Positions 34,203-46,271 of a DNA stretch of 64,000 bases are shown in pieces. Below the pieces are notes generated by a model. The model saw nothing but the letters and a program-made list of their open reading frames with translations, did no database searches and was not told where the DNA came from. Location: the NCBI GenBank assembly GCA_002914805.1, contig JXTB01000014.1, positions 970,867 to 1,034,866 of the forward strand, written 5' to 3'. Positions within the stretch are counted from its first letter, which is position 1. Each line of letters starts with the position of its first letter. The stretch comes from Parasponia andersonii. Taxonomy: Eukaryota > Streptophyta > Magnoliopsida > Rosales > Cannabaceae. The translations under genes and the position numbers were made by a program.

Positions 34203-35750
34203 CAATCAAAGGACCGCCTGCCAGTGTACATAAAGCGATTCGAAGAGGAGTCTGACGGTCCAGAATCCACGATTGAGGAGCTGGTAGCGGTCCCTTTGAA
34301 AGAGGCAGAACTGGTGAAGGTGATTCTAATCGGGGCCTTATTACCCGAGGAGCAAAAGATTGAGATGTTGGGATTCCTGAAGTGAAACGAGGACGTCTTC
34401 GCGTGGTCCCACGATAACATGCCCAAGATAGGCCCCGCACATTCCTGCCACCGGCTGAACATAGATCTCCATTTCCCTTCAGTCCGGCAGAAACCCAGAA
34501 GGTTCGCACCAGAGAAAAACATGGCGATCAATAAAGAAGTAGAGAAGCTATTGGAGAATGGTCTGATAAGGGAATGCATATACCCACGTTGGGTCTCCGA
34601 CCCGGTAGTGGTGAAAAAGAAAAACAGCGACGACCGTATTTGCATAGACTGCAACAACCTGAACAAGGCCTGCCCGAAGGATAGCTTCCCCCTGCCAAGA
34701 ATCGACCAAATGGTAGATGCGACGGTGGGATTTAATAGAATGAGCTATGCCTACTCTGGATACAACCAGATCCCCCTGTACGTGGAAGACCAGATCCACA
34801 CAGCTTTTATCACGGAGCGTGGTCTGTACTGCTACAGGTGTATGCCATTTGGCCTGAAGAACGCGGGAGCAACTTACCAAAGGTTCATGAATAAAATGTT
34901 CGCCAGGCTACTAGGGAAGAATATGGAGGTCTACACCGACGATATGGTCGTGAAGAGCAGGGAAGATTCAGACAATCTGAGGCACCTAGACGAATATTTT
35001 CAGATTCTGAGGCAGCATCAGATGCGTCTGAATCCCAAGAATAATGCATTTAGGGTATCCTCTGGGCAGTTCCTAGGGCATATCGTGAGCAGGAAGGGTA
35101 TTGAGGCAAACCTGACCTAGTTGACCTCAATCGCGAATGTGCAGAGACCCTCGTCCGTTCGAGAGGTCTAACGCCTGGCCGGGAAGATAGCCGCTCTCAG
35201 CCGATTCGTCTCCAAGATGTCCGACCGATGCAAGCCTTTCTTCCAATGCTTGAAGAAAAGCTCTACTGTCATCTGGAGGGAGGAATAGGACAGGGCACTA
35301 ACAGATCTCAAGCTATATCTGAGTCACCCACCTATCCTGGCTTTCCCGGCAGAAGAGGAGTGCATGTACGCCTATTTAACGGTGTCCGAGGTAGCGGTCA
35401 GCACCGTACTGTTCATCGAGAAAGACGGCAAACAGAAACCGGTGTTTTATATAAGCCGCATGCTCCTGAATGCCGAAACCCGATACAGTGTGGCAGAAAA
35501 GTTGGTCCTCGCTCTGGTCAATGCTAAAAAGAAACTCTGGCAGTATTTTGAGGCACACTCGGTCACCGTGTATACGGATTTCCCCATCCGTCAAATTTTG
35601 GCCAAACCAGACCTGTCGGGATGACTGACCAAATGGGCCATTGAGCTGGGAATATACGATATCGAGTATCGGCCTCGAGCGGCGAAGAAAGGACAGGTCA
35701 TGGCGGATTTTCTGGTGGAAATCGAATCCTTCGGCGAGCAGCATGGCCCA
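34203..35750 (+). pseudogene. gypsy B reverse transcriptase and RNase H
   Basis: A long open segment (34419-35120) covers most of the RT: KDSFPLPRIDQMVDAT, YNQIPLYVEDQIHTAFI, MPFGLKNAGATYQRFMN and VYTDDMVVKS. Motif A is damaged: where gypsy A has N-F-L-D-V-Y-S-G-Y, gypsy B has S-Y-A-Y-S-G-Y, a six-base in-frame loss that removes the catalytic aspartate (about 34744). The RNase H (YAYLTVSEVAVSTVLF, TRYSVAEKLVLAL) follows at 35364-35624, after the shared TAG at 35286-35288. A TGA lies near 35622. Confidence 0.9.
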
Positions 35751-35786
35751 TGTCGGATGTCTCAACTTCGCCCCCCTTCAGCCTGG

Positions 35787-36130
35787 ACACTCTACACGGA
35801 TAGATCCACAAATGCCTCAGGGTCAGGTATCGAGATAGTCTTACAGATCCCAACGGGTCTCAGAGTTGAGAAAGCATTGAGGCTCGGCTTCCAAGCGACT
35901 AATAATGAGGCGGAGTACGAGGCACTGCTGCAAGGCCTTGAGCTGGCACTGCACTTCGGAGTGGAGGACATCGCTGTGAAGACCAACTCGCAGTTGGTCG
36001 CGGGTCAGGTCAAGGGAGACTTCGAAGTAAAAGAACCGAGGTTGCACAGGTACTTCTCCAAGGTAATGGGGGCAAAAGCTCGCTTTGGCAATTTCAATAT
36101 CGAACCGATCCCCAGGGAGATGAACTAGAG
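35787..36130 (+). pseudogene. gypsy B second RNase H
   Basis: WTLYTDRSTNASGSGIEIVL, ATNNEAEYEALLQGLELAL and VKTNSQLVAGQV are visible in one open segment (35700-36128), which ends at a TAG after I-P-R-E-M-N. This is the extra RNase H expected in a Tat polyprotein. Confidence 0.87.
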
Positions 36131-36191
36131 GGCCGACGAGCTAGCTAAGAGTGCGTCAATCGGGGGTACCACGGGAAGCATAGAAGTTCTC

Positions 36192-37495
36192 TTGGAAGGC
36201 GGGAGCATGGAGGACCCCCCGCAGACCCCTGTGCACTGTGTGTTCGCAACTGGAGCTGCTGACGAAGGGTGGATGAAACCCATCACACAGTATTTGATGT
36301 TAGGGAACCTACCCGCAAACCCCCGGGAAGCAAGGTCAGTCAGATTAAAGGCTGCCAAGTACTTGATGGTGGGTGAACAGTTATACAGGAGATCGACAAT
36401 GGGTCCGATGCTACGCTACATAGGTCCCGTCGAAGCGCAAAAACTGATGGAGGAAATCCACGAGGGAGTATGTGGCAACCACTCTGGCGGACGCACCCTC
36501 GCCAACAAGGCTCTAACGGCCGGATACTTTTGGCCATACATGATGGCAGAGGTAGCCAGATTCATCAAAAAATGTGATAAATGCCAGAGGTTCGCCCCAA
36601 TGAAATGTCAGCCTGCGGAGATACTTCACTTGAACAAAACCCCTTGGCTGTTTGCCAAATAGGGTCTGGACATCGTCGGAGAGCTCTCCAGAAGTCCAGG
36701 AGGAAAGAGATACGTCCTGCTAGCCACGGACTACTTCACCAAATGGGTAGAGGCTGAAGCCTACACGGCTGTTAATAAGGCAGACACGATTAATTTTATC
36801 TGGAAGAACATAATCTGTCGATTCGGGATCCCGAAAGAGATACACGCCGATCATGGCACGCAGTTCCAAAATGCTAAGCTCAAGGAGTTGTGCGAGCTGT
36901 ATGATATAAGGCTCAGTTTCTCTTCCGTAAACTACCCTAAGGGGAACGGCCAAGCAGAAGCGACAAACAAAGCCATATTCAGAAACATCAAAAAGAACTT
37001 GCAGGAGGTAAAGGCAAGTGGTTAGAAGAATTGCCAGCCGTTGTGTGGGCCCATCGAACCACAGAGCGGAGGTCTACTGGGAGAACGCCATTCACCATGG
37101 TCTACGGATCAGAGGCTGTGATCCCGACCGAGGTCAGCCTCCCAACCCTCCGCTCCGAAGTGGTAAAATATGCCCCCTTAAACGAACGTCAGTTAAGCCG
37201 CAACACAGACCTCCTAGAAGAAACGAGAAACATCACCCTGGTCCACCTGGCTTCATATCACCAGTAGGCTAGGTCCTAATATGCGAAAAAGGTTAGTGCC
37301 CGACGATTTAACGCTGGGGATTGCGTCCTTAAAACTAGAACAGGGAATTCCTCGAAACTGGACTTCAATTGGATCGAACCCTATGAGGTGATCAAAGCGC
37401 TCGACAATGGTGCATATATCCTAAAGGAACTCAAGACGGGAAAAAATGTGCCGAACACGTGGAATGCTCAGCACTTGAAAACGTATCATGTATAA
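36192..37495 (+). pseudogene. gypsy B integrase, degraded
   Basis: The open segment 36192-36662 holds the HHCC zinc site (HEGVCGNHSGG...KKCDKCQRF). The core follows with GLDIVG (about 36666), ADHGTQF (about 36848) and GNGQAEATNKAI (about 36947), so D, D and E sites remain. Breaks are a TAG at 36660-36662, a base loss near 37010 and a TAG at 37265-37267. The last codon of the degraded frame ends at a TAA at 37493-37495. Confidence 0.88.
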
Positions 37496-37914
37496 GGCAC
37501 ATACATATGATGTACGACCATGTGAATGCCTATGTTGTTGAAAAGCCTAAATCTTAAACAAGTCAAGTTCTCTTTTTTCCGCATAGATTTATCTTTGGGG
37601 TTACTATGAAAAGGGGTCTGCCCACAGCGGCAGACCCCACACACTATTCACGCTTGAAACCCATGTGAACATTTATATTATTATAAAACTTAATTCCGAA
37701 ACAGGTTAGGTCTTCTGCCACACAGAAAAGGGTCTGCCCACAGTGGCAGATCCGACGTTTCAGTTGCGCAGGCAAAAGATCACACCAGGTTGCTACGGAA
37801 GAGGGTCTGCCCACAGCGGCAGACCCAATGTTTTGTTTGCGTAGGCAAAAGATCATACTAGGTCGCCACAGAAAAGGGTCTTCCACAGTTGCAGACCATA
37901 CGCACTATTCGCGA

Positions 37915-38740
37915 AATCAATGATCGTACTATGGGAGTCACATCACTCGTCGACGACCCGAGAAAACGTACGAAGAGGAAATAGCTACGTAACAAAAACT
38001 TGCCAGTAGACCTCAAAAATGCTCGTACTATAGGAGTCACGTCGCTCGTCGACGACCAGAGAAAACGTATGAAGAGGAAATAGCTGCGTAATAAAAACTT
38101 GCCAGCAAACCTCAAAAATGCTCGTACTATGGGAGTCACGTCGCTCGTCGACAACTCGAGAAAACGTACGAAGAGGAAATAGCTGCGCAACAAAAACTTG
38201 CCAGTAGACCTCAAAAATGCTCGTACTATAGGAGTCACGTCACTCGTCGATGACCCGAGAAAATGTACGAAGAGGAAATAGCTGCGCAACAAAAACTTGC
38301 CAGTAGACCTCAAAAATGCTCGTACTATGGGAGTCACGTCGCTCGTCGACAACCCGAGAAAACGTACAAAGAGGAAATAGCTGCGCAATAAAAACTTGCC
38401 AGCAGACCTCAAAAACGCTCGTACTATAGGAATCACGTCGCTCGTCGACGACTCGAGAAAACTTATGAAGAGGAAATAACTGCGTAACAAAAACTTGCCA
38501 GCAGACCTCAAAAACGATCATACTCTAGGAATCGAATCGTGCAATAAAACCCTTGCCGATGACCCGAGAAAATGTACGAAGAGGAAATAGCCGCGCAACA
38601 AAAACTTGCCAGCAGACCTCGAAAACGATCGTACTCTAGGAATCGAATCGTGCAATAAAACACTTGCCGATGACCCAAGAAAACGTACGAGGAGAAAAGG
38701 GGTGCGCAACCCAAAAGCTTGCCAGCGGACCCCCTAAGGA
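37915..38740. repeat. 99-bp tandem array downstream of gypsy B pol
   Basis: Seven landmarks (GTACTATRGGAGTCAC type) occur at exact 99-bp steps from about 37929 to 38523, followed by a 111-bp step. Units share GACCCGAGAAAA, ACGAAGAGGAAATAGCTGCG and AACTTGCCAG with the gypsy A array. A 217-residue minus-strand frame (38511-37858) with a 33-residue repeat is a by-product of the period being divisible by 3. Confidence 0.92.
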
Positions 38741-39504
38741 ATATTTTTGGCTACATGAAGAGCTAAAGGAAAGCAGGGTCAGGATCCACCCATTGGAAGT
38801 GGACCCTCCCTAAGGAATATTTTGGCTACACGAAGAGCTATAAGGAAACGGGCTCTACCCAGGGGATGATTTATCTTCACATGATCAGGATGTGAACGGA
38901 TTTGGAGTCTACCCATTGGAAGTAGTCCAGAACCAAACCAAACGTGAAGACAGAAATTAAGATTAAAGCCTGTTTATTATGTCCTAAAAATACAAAGCAT
39001 GCGGTTAATAGTGGTGTGCACTCATGAACCCTACTTACGAGATATAGGTCTAGAACGGACTCTTAAGGAGACGTCAGAGTGATAGTGCCCTGTTTGTTCC
39101 CGGTAAGAGCCAAGCCCAGGCCTTCTCCTTTGTAACAACGGGTCCAAACAATGGTTGACCAATCCCTGGAGCTGGTTCCGAGCATGGTCCCATTTGGGGT
39201 CGGAAAAGTCCAGCCACACGCGCGGGTCGAACTCTGCCAAAACAAGTTATAACAAGAGTTATGCCTCCATGAAACTGGATGACTCAAAATTTGCACCCCT
39301 ATCTTTGGAACTAATCTTGGCAGTCATGACCCGAGGAAGACTCACTAATAGTCCGAAATCGAGTCCATACAATTATTTATACAGACGGTCCGATGCGGTC
39401 AACAAAGAAAAAGAAAACAGACTAAAGAGAATTTCACGGTTCTTATTATTTATTCGAAGGATTACAACGAAGGTCAGCTTTACAAATGTACAAAGTTAGA
39501 GACC

Positions 39505-42500
39505 CTAGTTACCTCCGTCCATGGGAGCATGGCCAATCCCAGTGCTTGGACCGGCCCCGGTGGAGGGTGGCGTGGCAGGGTCGAATTCGTCACTAGATAC
39601 AATGACCGCACCAGACCCCTCACCGGTTGAGACCTCAAGACTAGGCTGAGTGTTAGGAGCTTCCGAAGTTCGATCTGGTAGACCAGAAGCGAGAATAAGC
39701 TCTATGGCACCAGAAGCAGATGTAGAGGTCCCGTCCTTTTCCGCGGCAAGCATCTTCAGCACGTCAGCTAGATACGTGATACTGATCTCATCCCCGAGCT
39801 GCTGCATATAGTGCTTGACGGAGTAGTGGTCCCTCTCGACGCCTTTCTGATCGTCAAATTGGTTTGGCATCACCACCTCAGCGTGGCCTTCGAACTCTCT
39901 ATTCTCCCAGCCAGACCTGTAACTTTTCGCAGAAAGGACGTCCACCTGCCTCTGGAACCTCGTTTTTAATTTCTCTGCATCTGCCAGCAATCCTTCAGCA
40001 CCGCTAACCTGAGCTCCGCCTGCCACTGTGATAAGTCGACTGTTGGTGTTATTTTATAATTTCTACGCAAGTGCACGTGCCGAATAAATAATATAGTAAT
40101 GAGTTGAGTATCGTTTCCATAGGGATTGATTAACCAAATTAGTTGGATGAAACTAATGTTAAATAAGCTGAATTGAGAAATTATAAGAATTGACAGATGC
40201 AAAATAAAATAAGAAAATGTAAATTCCAAATATAAAACGATATGACCTAAACAAGAGATTGTAAATGGATAGATATATTGAGCTGGGATGATTGAATCTT
40301 CCTCGGTTGCAAATTTGGGTACAATTGCTACAGCAATGCTTATGGCAATATTCATTCCAATAACTAAAAATTCCATCAGTACATAATAATCTTCCGAATT
40401 TATTATGTTTAAAGTTCCTTAAACCAGATTTAACATATTCCTATGCTGATCCAGTTCTCAATACTTCCTTTATAGCGTCGATTTTCAATGGGTTATACAT
40501 GATAACAACATATTCCTAGATCATTACTATGTATTATTCAAGTTAGATCCAACTAAAATTAACCTTTCCAGAATTAATCCTAGTATATTTATCCTAAATA
40601 TTGGTGGCCAAACAATAATAGGAATTAATGATGAAGCTCACTTGACTGAACAAGAGGAAATTACCATAAACACTTAAAACAACATTTAATCCTTCATTAC
40701 AACCTTAGATTCATCAATATCCCAGCTAAGAAAAACTTAGCTCATGTTCTGGGGTTCAAAAATCAGCAACCCAAAGTAATTTATAGATTACAGAAAGTTC
40801 AAGATAAGAAAAAGAAATTAAATACAAAGAAGATTTAAGAAGGTAAGGAAAAATCTAGCTAGATAATGGTAAATCAAGCTCCATGCTGCTAGTATTTCCT
40901 CTCCTTCGTTCTCTCTTCTCTATACTCTCTTCTTCTCTTTTCTTTTCTTTTCTGTTTTTCTCTCTGGTCAGCCGTTCTCCTCTCTTCTCTATAGTATATT
41001 TTCCTTTTATATCAGAATAGGTAAGATACCCTAACACACGTGTTAGCCAAATATGGAGTGAGGACCACTTTTGCTTCATTTTTCCTTAGCTGGTATTAAA
41101 TATTAACTGCCAGCACCAGCTGTGCCTAAAAGATACCAGATAGAAAAAGAATTCTGCTATTCAGTATTGCTCCGGCGCGTTGCTACAGCAAAGTTACTTC
41201 CAGCTTTTACTTACATTCAGCATTCCTTCTAGAAATAAAAAGAAAAATAAAATAGATATTGACTATATTGAATTGTAATCATCGGAAACACTACGAACAA
41301 AAATAAAATAAAGAAAGATACTTAAACTAAACAAATTGATCCTTTAAAATAGCTATCCCAAGACTCAAAAACATACCAAATAACTCTATTTTTATAGAGT
41401 TATTATCGACCAAAAAAGTGTTAATGCCGACATGATTCTCGCCGTGTGCGGGACATCTCCACATGAGCACCCATCAGATTTTTGTGATCCAGGAAAAGAT
41501 ATTGATTTACCTCATTGGACCGGTTAAGCCTGCGTTGCAGAGAATGGGCCTCTAGCTTGGCTGTCGCCTCAGCTTTTCTCGCTTCCTTGCTGTCCTCAAC
41601 AGCCCTGTCACGAGCGATGAAGGCCAGCCCCATCTCTGCCCCGGTGCTCTGCAACTCTTGTTCCTTGACCCTTAGCTCGTCCTAGGCCAGTCTGGCGGCC
41701 TCGAAGTGGACAAGTTTGTCAGCCTCCGCCTCAGCCAGTCTCGCGGCCAGCTCCTCGCGTCTAGCCCTCTCGACGCTCAGAGCATGAGCCACCGCACTGC
41801 TAACCCTCGCCTCTTCGAGGCTCCGATATAAGTCAAAGTCAGACCTCAATTCGGCGAGGGTGGCGTCGCTGCGCTTGACCAGCACAGAGCGGGAACTCAG
41901 CTCCTCGGTCAAATCCCTGACGTGAGAGGAGCAGAAAGACTGGATGGCAGCCAACTGCAGGTTAGATAAAAAAAGGGAGGGTCAGCGTTTAGCAAGGGTG
42001 CTGAAAAATATAGAAGCAACCAAACAGACCAAACCTGCGTGAAGGTACGCTTGGTGACCAGCTCAACATTCTCCAAAAAGAGCGCCTCCAGCTCCGGCTC
42101 TGCGGCTGGACCCTCTCTTTGAGCATCGCTCGTACCAGGGGAACACGGCCCAACCCGGCTAGCCGTGAGGGCACCTTCTCCGCCCGCCGGGCATGCCTTC
42201 GAGACAATGGCGGTAGGGACGGAGGGAAGTCCGGCGCCATCAGGAGCACTATCGGCCACAGAGGGAGGTGGTGCATCTCCTCTGGGCAGGCCGCTGCGCA
42301 CCGACCTTTTTCTCTTTAGAAGGGTCAGTGTCGCCCCGTCGTCGTCACTGTCAGACGAGGGGGCAACCCTGCCTCTCTTCTCTACCCGGCCCTTTTCTTC
42401 GTTGGACGAGCTGACCTCGTGTTGCCGCTTTGTAGGGACCGGGGGAGGGGAGGATAGTCTAGATTTCAATCTCGGAGCCCCCCCACTGAGCTCAGCGATC

Positions 42501-43904
42501 TCTCCACTGAGGCTAATAGCGCTCGATTTCGAACTGGAGTCAGGGGTGGACGACATTGCTGCAGCAGACCCCCCAGCCAGACTCGGCGTCATCTCTTCCC
42601 CATGCACGATCCGTGTGGCAGACGGTCCCCCGGATGGAGGTCCGCCTGCATCGGAGCGGGGGACTGCTGGCGTTTCACCTCCTGAAAGCACCACGCGGTG
42701 CCGGCCAGTGGGTGCCTTGGCGCGGGCCTTATGTGTCGCGACTACCCCCTTGACGGGTAAGGGTCAGCCGATGGGCCTGTCTCAGAACCTGCGAAGAACA
42801 AATAACATATTTAGCTCACAGCCACAATCCGACCCACAAGGCTCAAGGATGCGAAAATGAACTTACCCCTAGCCCTCTTGGGGGCGGTGGTTTCCTCCTT
42901 GCGGAGCCTGACGCACTCCTCAGCCACAAGCCTCACAGCTTCCTCGAGCTCGTGGTTGGACGGCACCACCAGATCGTTGGTGCCCACCAACTGGCTTGAA
43001 GCCATAACCTGTCGACCCACCATGGCGATCCGGTCATGTTTGTCCCGGCGTAATTGGTTCAGGGTAGAGGCGTCGAGTTGGCTTCGCATGTGTTTTGTGA
43101 TGACCCAGGTATCCAAAGGGAATGAAAGGTATGAAACCATCCTGGGCATCATGTTCATCGTTAGGGGTTGAGGACGGCCTGGATATGCCTGTAATCCCCG
43201 GGAGATCTGAAGATGATGATCCCCTCCAAGCCTTTGAGTCGCCCTGCCGACAAATGCGGCTCAAACTTGTTCTCTTCTGCCGAGACTGCACAAGACAAAA
43301 TAACATGAGCATTAACATAGGGAAAAGGCGCAGACCCAAAAATTATGACCTAACACTTACTTTGCAGAAAAGTTGAGGGAACTTGGAAATACTCTCCATT
43401 CACCCAAGGGGAGCACCACGCCCCTCCAACGACATATAGCTTGGTATGGGAATCCCATTGTTTATCTGACCTCAGCAGACCCTAGAAGATATGACGTCCC
43501 GGCAGCGGTTGGAGGTAAAAAGTGGGATAGGAACTCTTCTTGGGGATAAGGGTGAGCTTGTAAGCATAAAAGACCACCTCCAGGTCAATATGCAAATTAT
43601 AGATTACTGACAGGGTGGAAAGCCCCATCAGAATCATGACCCCGTTCGCGTTTAATTACATCGGGTGGATCCCCGTCAAAGAGAAAAATTGGTGGACCAG
43701 GGGAAGAAAGGGGAATCGCAGCCAGTCCAGATGCTTTCTGCCCAGAATGATGGAACCCTCGGGGGCACAAGGATGAAGATATCGGTCCGCAGGGCCCTCA
43801 ACCCGTTGTAGCGTCACTCCTCCGGGGAGGCAAAGCTGCCTCCTCAGTGAATCCAGCTCTGAATCCACGATGGGGCGCAATTCCTAGTTTTGACTTGAAG
43901 CCAT
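39505..43904 (-). pseudogene. Antisense multi-exon gene of gypsy B, interrupted by an insertion
   Basis: It is homologous to the antisense gene of gypsy A. The start ATG is at 43904, with a TAG at codon 7. Exon 1 (Transposase_28-like) runs to about 43360 and exon 2 covers about 43290-42868. The Ser/Pro-rich exon 3 lies at about 42790-42040, and the coiled-coil exon 4 starts near 41955. Exon 4 is split by the insert at 40041-41405 and resumes at about 40030, reaching the stop at 39505. The C-terminal 39505-40026 segment is open. The first donor (CAAAGTAAGTGTTAGG) matches gypsy A. Function is unknown; this copy is broken. Confidence 0.75.
40041..41405 (-). mobile_element. Probable solo LTR inserted in gypsy B antisense gene
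   Basis: A 1365-bp insert absent from gypsy A, flanked by direct TCGAC repeats (40036-40040 and 41406-41410). On minus it would start TAATAACTC (TG mutated to TA) and end CACCAACA. The end region (CACGTGCACTTGCG before the CA end) resembles LTR ends that precede PBS sites in plant gypsy elements, from memory. No protein-coding domain is seen, only short ORFs, so a solo LTR is more likely than a full element. Confidence 0.55.
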
Positions 43905-44245
43905 TGTTCTGAATACAACTGAAAGAGTAAAAGTCTCTAGAGGGGAAGGAAGCGGAAACCCTAGAATTTTATGAGGCTAGAATGATTGAAGATTTTAGTA
44001 AAGTGGCAAATGAACGCAATTGCGGCTTTTATAGAGGGGAAGCCGAAGAGTTTTTCTGGAAAAAGGGAGAATAAGGGAGACCGAACAGTCGGAACTTCAA
44101 AATTCAAATAGATTTCGTGATATGGGATGGCGTGCCTCCGCATCGGTAAGGGGGGAACCATGTGCATCCCCCAGATTGGAGGAATAGAGAAACGATTTCC
44201 CCACTTGATGGATACGAATCCGTCAAGTCAGGAAATGGGGGCAGT

Positions 44246-45192
44246 TGTAGGACTCGTTCCTAAGTCATACGCCACGTGGACGACTGAGCGATAGAACATG
44301 TCACAAAAGGGGTCCACCGTCCGACAGGTATCGAGAGTGATTAGTTAAAGGCCACGCGGGTCACACATGATTTCACAATCGGCCATTGGGCCGTCCGAAG
44401 TTAGGATCGAGCCCATCATAGACCCTTGACAGTCTCGGCCTAGTCCGACCCTTATCTCGATAGCTGAGGGGTCGGAAGCCCCAAGGGTCTTCCACCTGAA
44501 TATAATGGCCCTTACCTCGACAGCTGGGGGGTCGGAAGCCCCAAGGGTCTTCCACCTGAATACAATGGCCCTTACCCTAACAGCTGGGGGGTCGAAAGCC
44601 CCAAGGGTCTTCCACCTGAATACAATGGAAAGCAACTCACAACTCCAGACCCAGACAGAGCATTTAATGCGACCCTAGGTAGGCGTGCGCAAGGGGTAAG
44701 CTGTCCTGACAGAACGACGATTTACTCAAATCTCACTCCTGCAGATTCAAGCCGTAGGAGGCGGCGGAAATCAGGCTACGGTGATACAGAGGAGATCACG
44801 GAAATCTCGGCCTGTGACCTCTGAAAAGACTTTGAGGAGAAAGGTACTCAGTCCTGAGATTGAGACCCGCGTGGTTCACAATCTCAGGACTATACATATA
44901 TGAGCCATGCATTCCCGAAAGGGGCATGTACGCTTACAGAAAGAAGTACATAAAAAAGCTTATGAGCAAGAAACAAACATATACTCATACTGAACTAATT
45001 CTTTGCTACCCTGTATCAAAGATAAACCACTTACTTAAGCATCGGAGAGTCTTTGCAGGTAGCCACCCCTGCCTCTCCGACCCTGCTTGGAGTTCAGAGT
45101 ACTTTGGGATAGCGAGGACACGTGGACAGTTAGAAAATACAGCATCAGTGGTTCAGAGACACGTGGACGGCTGGTGAGAAACCGCTCCAACA
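44246..45192 (+). repeat. 3' LTR of gypsy B
   Basis: 947 bp, TGTAGGACTC...CTCCAACA. It contains three 60-bp tandem units (44451-44510, 44511-44570 and 44571-44630) and a TATA-like tatacatata (44891-44900). The purine tract GGAAATGGGGG precedes it. Confidence 0.95.
44451..44630. repeat. 60-bp tandem repeat in gypsy B 3' LTR
   Basis: Three units at exactly 60-bp spacing, each containing CTTACCTCGACAGCTGGGG-type text, GGTCGGAAGCCCC and AGGGTCTTCCACCTGAAT. The 5' LTR has two units and the gypsy A LTRs have one. Confidence 0.93.
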
Positions 45193-45197
45193 CTAAG

Positions 45198-45993
45198 TAT
45201 ATTGAAAATTCATATAAATTCTCAAATATAGAAATTATGTCACAAAAAAAATATTATTAACCAAAGATTTATGAACCTGAAATTTATAAATTTTAATACA
45301 AATTCAAATACAAGGTCATATGAACCATATAGAAATAGAACTCAAATGAATTATTATAAATCTTTTAACAGTGAAGGATGTGAATAACATATATAATAAC
45401 CAAAATTTCAGAGAAAATATTTGTACGGAACTGTGATTCTTGGGACTAACCTCCACAAGCGACTTAGACCTCTCCAAATATAACCATTCCTAAATGATGG
45501 TCTCGGTCACTTACTTTACTGTGAATATCGTGATCCATTTATCCCAATAACGCTGTAAAGGAGAGACTCGACTTGAGAGAGTTCCACAACCGATTGGCTC
45601 TTTGGGACGCGCCGCTGATTGGCTCTCTAGGACCTCATCTTCACGTTCGGCCTCAATATTCTTCTTCTTCTTCTTCTTCTCCGCTAGGCATCCCCAAATT
45701 CGTCATGCCATCATCAAGCTCAATCAATTTTAAAGCTTCTGAGCACATTTAAGGGTATTATGAGAATAAAATTTCAACCAACAAATAGATTGGACATTTG
45801 GCTATAATATTATGAGTATGGACATATGCCAATTTCTGGGCCGAAAATTGGCCTGATACCTAGACAACTTTTTTTTTTTTTTTTTGTCGCCCTCTTCCTG
45901 GACTTTCTCACTAAAAAAAGAAGTCCATTTTTTTTTCCTCACACGAAAAAATGTATACAATTATTCAAATATATATAATATATATATATATAT
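45198..45993. other. AT-rich flank of gypsy B, no gene recognised
   Basis: It contains a (CTT)7 tract at 45661-45680, a GATTGGCTCT repeat pair near 45590-45630 and a poly-T run near 45870. At about 45780-45850 it has a TTGGACATTTGGCTATAA segment resembling, in reverse complement, sequence at 18837-18885. Confidence 0.5.
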
Positions 45994-46271
45994 GGTTGCT
46001 AAACTAATAGATATTTTTTTTCTTTATCTAGGTATTTTTTTTTAGTCGTTGGATCACCATTAGATGATGATCCAATGACTATAATGAAATACATGAAAAG
46101 ACGTGCATCATTAATATTCTTTCTCTCTCTTATTTTTTACAATAAAAAAATGTGCATACTAAATTTTCATTAGCCAAATTGATATAAAAAAAATGTGCAT
46201 ACTAAATTTTCATTAACTAAATTGATACTTATGCATAGGTATAAAAAAAATACCTACCGAATTGGTGCCCC

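Larger units (their letters stand above)
31163..45192 (+). mobile_element. Ty3/gypsy retrotransposon B, Tat lineage, with nested insertion
   Basis: A 14.0-kb element flanked by perfect CTAAG duplications (31158-31162 and 45193-45197). Without the 1.37-kb insert at 40041-41405 it is 12.7 kb, the same size and order as gypsy A. It has LTRs, a Tat-type PBS at 31912, gag-protease-RT-RNase H-second RNase H-integrase, a 99-bp array and the antisense gene. It has fewer stops in RT and integrase than gypsy A, but is still broken. Confidence 0.95.

Noticed and set aside
44345..44635. Minus-strand repeat ORF in gypsy B LTR
   Set aside because: The 60-bp LTR unit is divisible by three and keeps a frame open; a related ORF appears at 31262-31492 for the same reason.
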